A stretch of DNA of 64,000 nt from Acanthosepion lycidas (taxonomy: Eukaryota; Mollusca; Cephalopoda; Sepiida; Sepiidae): NCBI GenBank assembly GCA_963932145.1, contig OZ010611.1, forward strand, positions 59,591,292 through 59,655,291. The letters run 5' to 3'. The notes beneath the pieces were generated by a model. The model was not told the DNA's origin and did no database searches. It saw only the letters and a list, made by a program, of their open reading frames with translations. The translations under genes were made by a program, and so were the position numbers. Position 1 is the first letter of the stretch, and each line of letters opens with the position of its first letter. Of the stretch, positions 31,408 to 42,027 are shown piece after piece.

Positions 31408-34014
31408 TCGGACGATCAACCGCCAGAGAAGCTGTACAACAGTGTGCCAGAGTATAAAATCCCCCCGCTAGCTCGTGCGGAATACGACAAGGAGTTGCGA
31501 GCCTGGATTAATAACGGGTGGTTGGTTCCTTATCCAGAGAAGGAATTGGGGCCCCCGAAGGGCCTGATCCCGCTAATGGCGGTTCTCCAGCACAACAAAC
31601 AAAAGGTGAGGCCGGTGCTCGACTATCGGGAACTGAACGAGCACGTGGACCCTTTTACAGCCCGCGCGGACGTGTGTACCGAGAAGCTAAGGGAATGGCG
31701 ACAGGCAGGATCAAATGTATCTGTGCTGGATCTTAGCAAAGCATACCTTCAAGTGCGTGTGCACCAATCACTGTGGCCCTATCAAACTGTGCTTATCAAG
31801 GGGCAAAGGTATTGCCTGACCCGCATGGGGTTTGGACTCAATGTGGCGCCATCAATTATGCAGATGATTGTTGACGCCATTCTGACGAAGGATGAGCGTA
31901 TACGGCGGGCAACATCTGCATATATTGATGACGTGTACGTGAACGAGGGAGTCATATCTGCGGCGCGCGTGAAGGAGCATCTCTACAACTTTGGCCTCCT
32001 CAGCAAGGAACCGGAGAGGCTGCAGGATGGTGCACGAGTGCTTGGTTTGCAGGTCTGGGGAGAGGATGACGTTCTGTATTGGAAACGGGGAAACGAGGTC
32101 CCAGACATGCCCACCGTTGTCACGCGGCGAAGCATATTTTCCTTGTGCGGCAAGTTAGTTGGGCACCTTCCTGTAGGTGGCTGGCTGCGTGTTGCAGTGG
32201 CGTTCATCAAGCGGAGAGCATCTGATGTCACCATTGGATGGGATGACGAAGTTCACGACGCCCCTCTCCTCACCATGATGAGGGAGGTCCTCGCTAGAGT
32301 ACGCAAGGAAGACCCAGCGCGGGGCAGATGGTGCGTCGACAGCCAAGACCTCAGTGTGTGGGTTGACGCAAGCTCTCTTGCAACTGGTGTATCGATAGTT
32401 CACGATGGAGCCGTGGTGGAAGATGCTTGCTCGTTACGTCCAGAAAAGGACTCCCAGCACATAAACCTAGCAGAGCTCGATGCTGTCATCAAGGGGATCA
32501 ACTTGGCGATCCTCTGGAAGTCGACCACCCTGCGTCTGTTCACGGATTCCGCTTGCGTCTATAAGTGGATCTCGGATACCCTTACCGGGAGGGCCAGGGT
32601 GCGGACTAAAGCCGCCAGCGAGATGCTTATCCGACGACGGCTCGACACGATCGTGAAGCTGGTGCAAGAGTACGCACTGACAATGGAGGTGTCCCTGGTC
32701 AAATCTAGCCTCAACAAGGCAGATTGTTTAACGAGGGTGCCCCAAAGGTGGCTTGACGCCACTAAGAAAGCTATTGAGCCCGTGCAACCCGCCTGCGCTG
32801 CGTCCATGAGTCCCGTTCGATCTAATCGGATCAAAGAAGTCCACCAACAAAGCGGGCACCCCGGAGTCAAGCGGACCCTGTATTTCGCCAAGTTGGTTGA
32901 CCCAGGAGTACAAAAGACAGACGTCAGAAGAGTGGTCAGAAACTGCGTGGCGTGCCAGTCTATAGACCCAGCACCCGTTCGCTGGAAGAAAGGGCAGCTG
33001 AGCGTGAGGAACCACTGGAGCCGGCTGGCGATAGATGTTACTCACCACAACGGCGAGGATTTCCTGACGCTCATTGATTGCGGTCCATCCAGGTTTGCGA
33101 TATGGCGGCTGCTGCGTCGGCAGGATTCAGCCACCATCATCCGTCAGTTAAATGGTATCTTCCTTGAACGTGGCCCCCCAACGGAGATATTAACCGACAA
33201 TGGCACCGCATTCAACAGTGAGCAGTTCAGGAGGTTTGCGGATGCCTGGGGAGTGCACCTACGGTTCCGGTGCGCCCACGTACCGAGTGGAAATGGGATC
33301 ATCGAGCGGAACCACAGGACCGTCAAGACCATCGCAGCCAGGGCGGGCTGCGCGGTGTCTGAGGCGGTCTACTTGTACAACGTGACCCCGAAGGATGATG
33401 TCTCACCCTCTACGACTCCAGCCGACACATTGCATAGGTACCACGTCAGAGTGAAGGGCATAGAGACCAACCCGCTGACGGAACTGAAAGTAACCGGAGA
33501 GAGGCTGAAGAAAGGCGATGTCGTCTGGGTTAAAAACCCGCACAGCAAGTGCACGACGAAATACGGAACCGGACGCGTCACTGAGGTGATCAGCCCACAG
33601 GCGGTGCGGGTCGACGGTGTGCCCCGTCACGTTAAGAACCTGCGGCCGGCGACGCAGTTGCAACCATCGCTGGACGACGGGAGCGAATCGGAATCTGAGA
33701 CCAGTGAGGCATCGCTCTGGTTCATGCCAGCTCCATCAAGCAGTGACTCAGATATCAGCAGCCTTCCAAGGGACGCGGTGTTTTTCGACCCTCAGACCGC
33801 GGACATGAGCGCAAGCGGCGATGAGGCTCGCAGCGTCCCTCTTCGAAGAAGCACCCGGCGAAAGCGATCGCCGCCTCCCTGTCACCTCTGTGATCATGAG
33901 ATCAGGGGGGAGTGTGGGGAAAAAAGGAATGGCTTACCTCCCAAACGCCCTCGCGTCTGTCTGGCCTGTGGGTTACGAAAGGAAAGGATCCAAGATGGCG
34001 TCCGTGACTTTTAA
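31408..34014 (+). CDS. pol: Pol: reverse transcriptase, RNase H, integrase
   Basis: Residues are numbered from the GTG codon at 31444, but the frame is open from 31408 and no ATG is needed if it is made as a fusion. RT: motif VLDLSKAY with D96 and the YIDD box D162-D163. RNase H: D308, E344, D368 and D427, all present. The E344 strand reads INLAELDAV, more like retroviral or BEL-type RNase H than typical gypsy ones. Integrase: zinc-binding H467-H472-C501-C504 and catalytic D531, D585, E621 (D-x53-D-x35-E), then an SH3-like C-terminal part (GDVVWVKNP, RVDGVPRHVKNLRP) and a Ser/Glu-rich acidic tail. The frame runs through the polypurine tract and 101 bases into the 3' LTR, ending at 34012-34014. 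All catalytic residues are intact; the only visible defect is the TAG upstream. Confidence 0.93.
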   Translation, partial: SDDQPPEKLYNSVPEYKIPPLARAEYDKELRAWINNGWLVPYPEKELGPPKGLIPLMAVLQHNKQKVRPVLDYRELNEHVDPFTARADVCTEKLREWRQAGSNVSVLDLSKAYLQVRVHQSLWPYQTVLIKGQRYCLTRMGFGLNVAPSIMQMIVDAILTKDERIRRATSAYIDDVYVNEGVISAARVKEHLYNFGLLSKEPERLQDGARVLGLQVWGEDDVLYWKRGNEVPDMPTVVTRRSIFSLCGKLVGHLPVGGWLRVAVAFIKRRASDVTIGWDDEVHDAPLLTMMREVLARVRKEDPARGRWCVDSQDLSVWVDASSLATGVSIVHDGAVVEDACSLRPEKDSQHINLAELDAVIKGINLAILWKSTTLRLFTDSACVYKWISDTLTGRARVRTKAASEMLIRRRLDTIVKLVQEYALTMEVSLVKSSLNKADCLTRVPQRWLDATKKAIEPVQPACAASMSPVRSNRIKEVHQQSGHPGVKRTLYFAKLVDPGVQKTDVRRVVRNCVACQSIDPAPVRWKKGQLSVRNHWSRLAIDVTHHNGEDFLTLIDCGPSRFAIWRLLRRQDSATIIRQLNGIFLERGPPTEILTDNGTAFNSEQFRRFADAWGVHLRFRCAHVPSGNGIIERNHRTVKTIAARAGCAVSEAVYLYNVTPKDDVSPSTTPADTLHRYHVRVKGIETNPLTELKVTGERLKKGDVVWVKNPHSKCTTKYGTGRVTEVISPQAVRVDGVPRHVKNLRPATQLQPSLDDGSESESETSEASLWFMPAPSSSDSDISSLPRDAVFFDPQTADMSASGDEARSVPLRRSTRRKRSPPPCHLCDHEIRGECGEKRNGLPPKRPRVCLACGLRKERIQDGVRDF
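33904..33912 (+). other. Polypurine tract
   Basis: AGGGGGGAG lies directly before the 3' LTR, at the position where plus-strand DNA synthesis is primed. It also codes for part of the pol C-terminus. Confidence 0.85.
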
Positions 34015-34226
34015 TATTTACGGTCTCGTGCGGTCACGCAAAGTCGCGTTACACGCATGGTAATGAGGTGTTTCTGGACTCCATAAAAGCAGGAAAAAAA
34101 AAATGAACAGCACGCCATTTTTTCACCAGTGTTCGGTGTACATGGCTTTGCGTTGCAGCGTGTGAGACATTTTCCGACGGAAAGAGTTGCGTCCCTTTCA
34201 CCCTTGAATTTGACACCCTTGCTACA
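33913..34226 (+). repeat. 3' LTR (314 bp)
   Basis: It starts TGTGGGGA and ends TTGCTACA, followed by the TTATG duplication at 34227-34231. The first 102 bases also encode the last 33 residues of pol and its stop. Confidence 0.95.
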
Positions 34227-34231
34227 TTATG

Positions 34232-34440
34232 GTAGTGAGTAAAAAATAGTTCAAAAGTTCTTTGCATCAAGACGAAGAGGATAGTCTTGGAAAGGTGTGA
34301 GACGACCGTATTGCAGATTCTGGTAGTGAATAGATGAATGCTCGTAAGCTGTTCACATCAAGACGAAAGGTTAGTCCTGGGAAGGCGTTAGATATCCCAG
34401 CTCGATTATGGCTAAGAACGTGGGGTAATTGAGTTGTTTC
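34232..34440 (+). repeat. ~100-bp tandem repeat, right part
   Basis: Continuation of the repeat interrupted by the LTR element. GGTAGTGA (34231 and 34321), CATCAAGACGAA (34265 and 34347) and TAGTC(T/C)TGG show two units here and one on the left side. Confidence 0.55.
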
Positions 34441-34989
34441 AGCTTCGAGGAGAAAACCGCAACTGAAAAGGAATCCAAAACGCCGGTCGCTCGTGACGTC
34501 AAGCTCATCGCGCGGGAGAAAAAACAAATTTTAAACATCAGTAGCAGCCAATCAAGAGGGAGTCGGCAACACTATCAGCAGCTGCTGGCTCACCGACGGT
34601 TACTACTATAACTAGCCATACGAGAAGGGTAGGGATGCAATCCGCGCATGCGCACGTCTAAATATTAACTGTGGAAAATGTTAGGCGTTCCACACATCCA
34701 CACAAAATATTTTTTGATGTATGCATATGTAAGCATCGTATGTATAAACACGCATTAACATTAAGACACTCACCCAAACTCACTAGAAAACAATTCGCTG
34801 TTAATAACTCATCTCGAATTGTTCCCTTATTCTGTTGGTATATTAAACCAGGGTGCACACCCTACGCATGACTCTCCAAAATATTACCATGCCCCACCAG
34901 TGGGGCATGCGTCCTACGTTGGGAATCTTTGATCTAAGGTTTTTCGCATGATCGTTTTCTTCACAAGCTGAAGGGAGATAATCCAATCT

Positions 34990-35700
34990 TTCTTAACATA
35001 AAGAAGGTTGTCCTGAACCGTCAATTCTGGATTTTTTTTGCATCAATTCCGGTGCTCCACATCCAGACTTGGGCCTACTTTGTTTCTAATATTCATCAAC
35101 GACTTTTGCGACGTCATCACCACCCGAATCGATATCTATGCTAATGACACGACTATTTATTCCTGTCTTAATAGACAGTCCGATAGGCTCGATAAATTGT
35201 CAGCTGATCTTGAAACTAACTTCAAAACTAAACTTTTAGTCTTTTAGTCATCTGAGAGAACCATTTTGCCCTCCATCAGCATGGCTGATGCTAACCTCCA
35301 GGAAAGCAACTCATTGTACCTTCTCAGATCTCACGTTTTGTACTGACATGAAATAGAACGATTATATTGAGTCAATTACTAGGTCTGCTGCTAGGAAAGT
35401 TGGTTAGAAATTTTTTATCGGCAAAGTCTATCTTGCACATTACAAAGCTACCATTCATCTTTCTATTTAAGCATTTCACCCAAAGCAAAGCGAGTGTACC
35501 ACTAGAACGCAAGGTGTTACAGAGAATGAGAGCAACTGTAAGTGACCAAACTCCCTTTGTTTCTTATTTTCCTCTCGTCCGCCTGGATATTGCCTTTCTT
35601 TTATGGCCGCTTGAAGGTGAAAATTTACTTAAACATGCGATAAAACACTTTTTGAAAACGCTTCTTCTTCTCAAACGGCTTTAGCTCCAAACTTCACTTA
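34990..35700 (+). pseudogene. CR1-like LINE RT fragment (C-terminal)
   Basis: The frame at 35038-35247 reads LGPTLFLIFINDFCDVITTR then IDIYANDTTIYSCLN, equal to the GxxLGPxLFLIFINDL motif and the catalytic YADDT box of CR1-clade RTs. The first catalytic aspartate is replaced (YAND). Beyond the stop, pieces such as DMK-NDYIESITRSAARKVG near 35347-35400 and KSILHITK near 35424 fit the thumb region. Many stops make it dead. It could come from the same LINE family as the fragment at 27830. Confidence 0.65.
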
Positions 35701-36097
35701 TGGACTTTCTTTTCTGGGGCTTCTTCGAGAGGACTTCTCAAAACTTTATCTGAAGGGGAAACTTGCCCTCGGCAACTTTGTTACCCATGCATCCTTACTT
35801 ATGGGCAAACATTGCCTGCCTTTTCAGCAGAGAGAGAGAGAGAGAAACGAACCTCTTCTTTCTAAGCTGTCTCGTTGCTAAGGTCCAGTCCTAGTTCTCC
35901 CTTCCCTTTCAAAGGGGGCGGTTAACCTTTGAACCGTCCAATCACAGTCCATTAAAAAAAAATATCATTAGGTTCTTAGAGCCAGTAACACAAGGAGTGT
36001 CTTTTGTTCTCCCTAACCTAAAAATGTTCCAATTGTTTTTTACCTTTATATATATTGCCTTTTTCTACAGGTTATCTCTGAGAAAATTTTCATATAT

Positions 36098-36176
<79 letters not shown>
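36098..36176 (+). repeat. (CA)n(TA)n tract with linked repeat
   Basis: A CA run passes into about 30 TA units. Directly after it, GTGGAAAAAATTTACTTG and GGCGTTTCGTCCTGCAGG (36180-36225) belong to the microsatellite-linked repeat type, with a related copy near 45150. Confidence 0.9.
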
Positions 36177-36179
<3 letters not shown>

Positions 36180-36710
36180 AAAGTGGAAAAAATTTACTTG
36201 TGAGGCGTTTCGTCCTGCAGGATTTCATCGGACTAAATTTGTTATGTTGGTAGGACTACACATGCGCACGGCAGAGGAGTGCTAGAATTTTTTTCTTTTT
36301 AACCGAATTCATTTAGAGTCTTTCTCTTTTTCTTTACGTCGCTTTTGTAAGTATGTATTCCATACTATGATATTAGAAGAAATGCCAGGAATGGTGAAAT
36401 GTTGTCTGAAACAAAGAGCAAATTCACTATAGATGACTTTGCGATTGAGGCACTCTCTAGACATTTACGTCGTAGTGAATTATTTTCTCCTTTGATCATG
36501 GTAGCATTTTTCATGTCAAAAAGTTGTGGTCTGTCTCGTTAGGGTGAACAACCAATGCATTTGATGTATTATTTTGTAAAATGTTCCTTTTGTATTCATA
36601 TAATACAGGGTGTCCATAAAGTTCGTGTGCACTTTAAGAAATTTATAACTTTATTGGTATTTGCGATAGAAATAATTTGTAAAAATGAATAGAAAGAAGT
36701 AAATCTATAT

Positions 36711-36816
36711 TTTTAAGGTTTTATTGAAATTTTATTTAAGTTTCCACATGTCCTCCATCATATACAATACAAAAGGCATGTGGAAACTTAAATAAAATTT
36801 CAATAAAACCTTAAAA
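36711..36816. repeat. Perfect 40-bp inverted repeat (hairpin)
   Basis: The arm 36711-36750 is the exact reverse complement of 36777-36816, separated by a 26-base loop. The ACAGGGTGTCCATAAAGTTC at 36606 just upstream resembles a mariner-type terminus, so the hairpin may be part of a rearranged MITE. Confidence 0.9.
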
Positions 36817-36894
36817 AATTTGCTTCGTGTATCTTTTTCTCAAACAAATCGAAAAAAGGAAGTGACGTTTCACATACGGCTTGCCCACAAGCAG

Positions 36895-37002
36895 AATTGT
36901 TCATAACCATTTTTGGTTATCACCAGTCGAGGTGCAGTTGAAATACATCGAAACGAAGTTGCATCTTTGTAGTGAGTAAACTGTTTTTGTCTATATGATA
37001 AA

Positions 37003-37067
<65 letters not shown>

Positions 37068-37215
37068 CCTTAAAAATCAAATTGCACCTCGACTGTTGAG
37101 AACCAAAACATTTTCGGTTCTCACCAGTCGAGGTGCAATTGAAATGCACCGAAATGAAGTTGCATCTTTGTAGTAAGTAAACTATAACTTTTGTGTCTAT
37201 ATATTAAAATTATAA
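36895..37215. repeat. Repeated and inverted CAGTCGAGGTGCA boxes
   Basis: CACCAGTCGAGGTGCA occurs at about 36921 and 37118, each followed by a near-identical ~90-bp segment (GAAGTTGCATCTTTGTAGT). An inverted TTGCACCTCGACTG lies at 37081. The two direct copies surround a (TA)n tract at 37010-37061. Confidence 0.75.
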
Positions 37216-37309
37216 TAAATAATTATCTCTCTACTATCGGTATCGAACCCTCTTTTGAATTAATACTGTGAACGTTAGAATTTATATATTACTTCTGTTC
37301 TCATTGCAT

Positions 37310-37312
<3 letters not shown>

Positions 37313-37378
<66 letters not shown>

Positions 37379-37470
37379 TATAAGAAAGACAATAGGAAAA
37401 ACATCTTAGTTTTTGCCGACGCGTTTCGTCTTCCGACTCTATCAAGGCAAACTTGAAGCGAAATGTGAAG
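37313..37470 (+). repeat. (TA)n plus linked repeat, copy
   Basis: About 32 TA units are followed by ATGGTATAAGAAAGACAATA and GCCGACGCGTTTCGTCTTCC. The same arrangement occurs inverted at 39835-39985 and, more diverged, at 62300-62420. The microsatellite is always at the same end of the linked sequence. Confidence 0.8.
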
Positions 37471-37562
37471 ATTTATTGCCTAAAATACACAATTGTGGCA
37501 CAAGGCCGAAAAGGGTGGAATGGTGGCGAAACTGGCCATCACTTGCTATACTATACCTAGCT

Positions 37563-38926
37563 CAGTGGCGTAGCTAAGGGGGGCGGACCGCCCCGGATGC
37601 CAGCACAGGAGAGGTGGCACAATGTCACCCCCAACAAAATGTTTCAACCAGGCTAAGGTGCCAAAAATAGTCTGAAAACAGTGGTGGAGACACAGGGTTT
37701 CGCAGGCGGGCATATGACCCCCCAGAAATAATTTATGACACCCTCAGTTTTGTCCCCCCATCAGAAATTTTCTAATAAATTGTCAGGAAATTTGTTAGTA
37801 GGAAAAATAGCAATGTTTTCAGCTTTCATGTGTTTCAGTTGCTACAATCTTGGTTACTAACAAAACAAGAGACATTGTTGTAACATTTTATCGGATGATA
37901 TGGTGTTTTAACTCTGCATCATTAATAACAACAAAGCGAAATACGAAGCCAAAAGTGCAACAATTTTAGTCTTGCCTGTGTATCAATTCGCTGAGATACA
38001 ATTTTCCATTGAGTGAGTGATATACTTTTGAATATATCTACTAGTGTTGGGACGATTAATCGGAATCGAAAATCGGAAAAATCGGAACTTTTGGGGGTAT
38101 CGGAAACGGTATCGGAATCGGAAAAATTTGTGCCTATTTTCCGATTCCAAAAACGATTCTTTTAAATTTTTAACTTAATTTTCCATTATTGGTAGTAATG
38201 ATAAATATTTATTGTTTTTAAATTATCACTAAAACTAAAATCATATTAACATCAAAATACCATGTAAATTTATTTTACTTGTATAAAGAAAAACAAAAAA
38301 AATAAACTTTGCATAAATTCTCGAGGTAACCTTTAAAAGAATGCAGTTGATTTACAATGTTCCGAAAAATGCTTAAAAATTAAATAGAACATTTTTGTCA
38401 AGAAAAATACTTTCAAACATCATTGATATTTAAATGGTACCCAGAAAATGATGCAACGGAAAATTGGACACCGGAAAATTAGGAACAGAAAATTACGTCA
38501 ACCATAAGCCAGTCGAGACTGTGGGATCTGGCTGTGTTGTCCATTGAAAACGAGCTTAAAAGACAAACAGATTTTGACGATGTCATTGACCAGTTTGCCA
38601 CAATGAAAACAAGAAAACATTCATTCTAAGACCATAGTATCGAATGTCATTCTTTTGTGTATTGTCGTGTTTTGTATTTAGTTGTTCTGAAAGTGAACAG
38701 TTGCATTTTAAAAATCTTTTGATTTGAACTGATTATTTTGTGGTATTGGATTTTGTCTTGGATCATACATGTAAACAGTAACGTACCGGTCAGTAGAGTA
38801 AAGTAGAAATAGAGCATGTATGAAAATTTAGCTACAGCTAACCATTCAGCATAGGGTGAATCGGGGTCATTGGGGTGACATTTGAGCGGACCGCCCCGGG
38901 TGACGTTTACTCTAGCTACGCCACTG
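37563..38926 (-). mobile_element. Non-autonomous hAT element, copy 2
   Basis: Ends CAGTGGCGTAGCTA and TAGCTACGCCACTG. It is flanked by a perfect 8-bp duplication ACCTAGCT (37555-37562 and 38927-38934), diagnostic of hAT-type insertion. The body is the reverse complement of 9286-10653. No transposase is encoded. Confidence 0.88.
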
Positions 38927-38934
38927 ACCTAGCT

Positions 38935-39834
38935 AATCCGATCACGACCCATTCATTCGTTACAATTGACACATTCACCACAAAAACTCATCCATTGCCA
39001 ACCAATCCTTTATATACCATAATACCGGATACTCTCGGGGGGGGGTCTTATAAAAGCACCCCATGACATAAAAATTTCATTTCATGATTATAAAATACTC
39101 TACATAAAATTTTGTACAAAATATAAAAATGATAGAATCAAACTAAATATCAAAACAAACAAATTAAAGATAACTCATATTAGCTGGACTCGTCCAGCCC
39201 TCAAAAAAGAGAGGCCGCTGTATTCTGCCCTACGATAGAATCAAGAGACTCTCTCGCTAAAGGAGAGGGAAAGAAGAAAATATATACGGACATGAGGAAT
39301 AAATAAAGCTGACCCAGTCCAGATGAAAGGAGGCCAAAAAACAAACTGGGGAGTTAGGGAGTTTCAATTTGGATCATAACCAAAGATGTAGCCGGGATCA
39401 GGCCTGGAACAACACTTACTCACATTAACTAGGTGCACAAAGCTTGTCTAACCTAATTAGGGGAGGGCTCCACAGGAAATCACTCCGATGTGAATTATGT
39501 AGGCCTAAAAGAGAAAATCAAGGCTAGCCCCGTTCACACAAACCAAGCTCACCTCAGTCACCCACCTTTCGCTAAAATCTGTCGAAACGAAGCGTTTTCT
39601 ATCAGTTCTAATTTTAATCTTGATCTGATGCTCAAAGATGAAGATTAGAATTGAAATGTTAAAAAATGAAGGCGTCCTCATTGGGGAACGTTTCCTTTTA
39701 TTTATTAAAATTAAAAATGTTAAAAAAAAAAAGACTCTTATTTTAAAGAAAGTTAACATTAGCCAGAAAGAGGCTTAAGCAAGAGCGTCTCTCTCTTTTT
39801 AAATTTTGGATTTAATGTAACTATGTAAACAAAA
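38935..39834. other. No recognised gene
   Basis: Includes GAGAGG-rich segments near 39200-39280 and a C-rich end near 39035. No feature is supported. Confidence 0.35.
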
Positions 39835-39920
39835 ACATTTCGCTTCAATTTTGTTTTTAAAAAGTCAGAAGACGAAATGCGCAGGCAAAAACTAAGATTT
39901 TTCCTATTGCCATTCTTATA

Positions 39921-39985
<65 letters not shown>
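39835..39985 (-). repeat. (TA)n plus linked repeat, inverted copy
   Basis: Reverse-complement relative of 37313-37470, including the CATTTCGTCTTCTGACTT-type segment and about 30 TA units at 39923-39985. Confidence 0.8.
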
Positions 39986-39988
<3 letters not shown>

Positions 39989-41371
39989 GTGTATTTAGGC
40001 AGCAATCCTTCATTTATGCATTTAATGAAAATCGGTCCAAGTTATTGGAACATCCTATAGAATAATGGAGGTCTATCATTATAATTGCTTAATACAAAAT
40101 GGATGGTCCCTTAATGATTGAAGATGAAGGGGAGTTTTTCAATAAGTAACAAAAGCGTGCATGCAAAAAACAAACTTGAAACAATTATAATAATTATTGT
40201 TTCCTGTACTGGTGCTAGGGAAAGGTGGGAAATTAATAAACAGCATGTCTTGTGGAAAGTAGAGATGGGTGAAAAGTTGACTTTGAGAAAATATTCAAAT
40301 CATCAATAAATGAAAAAAGAAAGTCAAAACAGAAAGTAAATAACAGGAAAATCCCAAATTTTATAATCCAGTAATTTTTTGGTTCATTTATAATTTATTT
40401 TTAGCCCAGTTTCTTCTTATGAAGGTAATAATTTAGACAAGAACATTTTTTATCGACTTCAACTCGGACTGTATCAGCCTGCTGCTACTAGAATTATCAT
40501 GCGGACTGTGTGCACTAGCGTACAGAAGGAGGCAGAGGGCGTATCGGCACCGTGCATCCATATCGGAAGGGCATCCAATCAAAGAGTGAAATAAAAATTT
40601 AGTTTATATTTAATTTGAAAAAAGTTTTTATTTCATATTTCTTCTGTTTTTACAAATTTAAAATATCCTCCTTTCGCAAATTTCTCAGTACTAGTTCCTA
40701 TAGTCTACCCTACTTAGGGGCATGCAATCAAGGAGTTGGCCTCGAGTATCATCAAGCATCACCAAACCTCCGAACGTCACTGACTGAGTGACTTACTACT
40801 TAATAAATTGTCCTCTTATTTATATCTAGCACGCGGATGTAGTAGTAAAAAAGAAAAGTAAAGGCGTGCGAATGATTAACAGAAAAAAAAGATGCTCGGC
40901 TCCATTTAAAACTGTGTTACTTGAAGAGTATAAGATTTCTAATAACTCTACAGGTATACCTCACACTACATCGTTAATTGGTTCCAGAGGTCACGACTTA
41001 GGTCGAAAAACGACTTAAGGGGAATTAACCACACCATAAACCTCACGTAAGCACTCCCCATTGCCTATTACAGTATTTATGATATGTACCTACAGTATTC
41101 TGAATAAAATAATTAATTTCCACATTATCTGCCAGAGAAATAAATTTAGGCTTAGAATTAGCACTTGCATTGGGACTTTTCTTCGGAGCTATAGGCAAAA
41201 ATGTTTTCTAAATCACAAATCAAATGTAACTGAAAGAACTTCAACGGCAGAGCCTAGATGTAAACAAGTCTGAATTTAAAATCGGTGTTGGAGTGGAAAA
41301 CAGGAATTTGAAATAAGAACATCTGCTGAACATACTTTATTATGCTATTTTCTTTTTTTTTGATGATTTTA

Positions 41372-41373
<2 letters not shown>

Positions 41374-41436
<63 letters not shown>
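41374..41436. repeat. (TA)n microsatellite
   Basis: About 31 TA units without a recognised linked repeat. Confidence 0.95.
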
Positions 41437-41442
<6 letters not shown>

Positions 41443-41589
41443 TTTTAAAATTTATTTAAATACGATTTTATATGTATTTACTGTTGTTTTATTGTTTTGA
41501 CGTTTCTAATACTTTTAACGGCCAATGTAAACTGGAGTAAAACCACCTGAGGCGAATTTTATTTTTCCATATAATATTTAAGACAAATC

Positions 41590-42027
41590 GACGATGTCAA
41601 ACGCCATCCTCACAAACGAAATTATCGGAACCAAACCAAGTAAGAACTGACTTTTAAACAAAAGACACTGAGAACATGTTTTCATACACCATGCCAATAT
41701 TCTGTAATTCATATCACGAAAAGAAAATACAAATTCTTGTTATTTATGTAAACACGTGTCTCAAGATTTTATTGTTTATGTTATTGTTTTACATTTAAAT
41801 TTATTTCGTTTTCAAAAAAGAGAAAAGGATTCCTCTTACACTACAAATACATACAGCAACAGGATTATTACTTTAGCAACTCTCAAATAATATCAATTCA
41901 GAATTACTACCACATCAACCCTAATTTACCTACCCTGTTAAAGTTGTGTATTTCCTTTGTTGAGGGTTTGGTTCCGAGAATTTCGTTTGTGAGGATGGCG
42001 TTTGTGAGGATGGCGTTTGACATCGTC
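41590..42027. mobile_element. MITE-like element with ~48-bp inverted ends
   Basis: The left arm 41590-41637 (GACGATGTCAAACGCCATCC...) is matched by the inverse of 41965-42027. The right arm differs by one base and by a 15-bp tandem duplication of GAGGATGGCGTTTGT-type sequence. The 330-bp interior is non-coding. No clear target duplication is seen. Confidence 0.7.

Larger units (their letters stand above)
29903..34226 (+). mobile_element. Young Ty3/gypsy-type LTR retrotransposon
   Basis: The 4.3-kb element is bounded by near-identical LTRs starting TGTGGGGA and ending TTGCTACA. It is flanked by a 5-bp TTATG duplication (29898-29902 and 34227-34231). Order: 5' LTR, gag, -1 frameshift signal, protease, in-frame TAG, RT, RNase H, integrase, polypurine tract, 3' LTR. 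RT before integrase and the D,D-35-E integrase with HHCC domain place it in Ty3/gypsy (Metaviridae). GC content and codon use are clearly richer than in the surrounding AT-rich DNA. No envelope gene is present. The two LTRs differ at only two positions, so insertion was recent. Confidence 0.95.

Noticed and set aside
30541..33663. Many minus-strand and alternate-frame open frames across gag-pol
   Set aside because: GC-rich shadows of the intact plus-strand gag, protease and pol frames.
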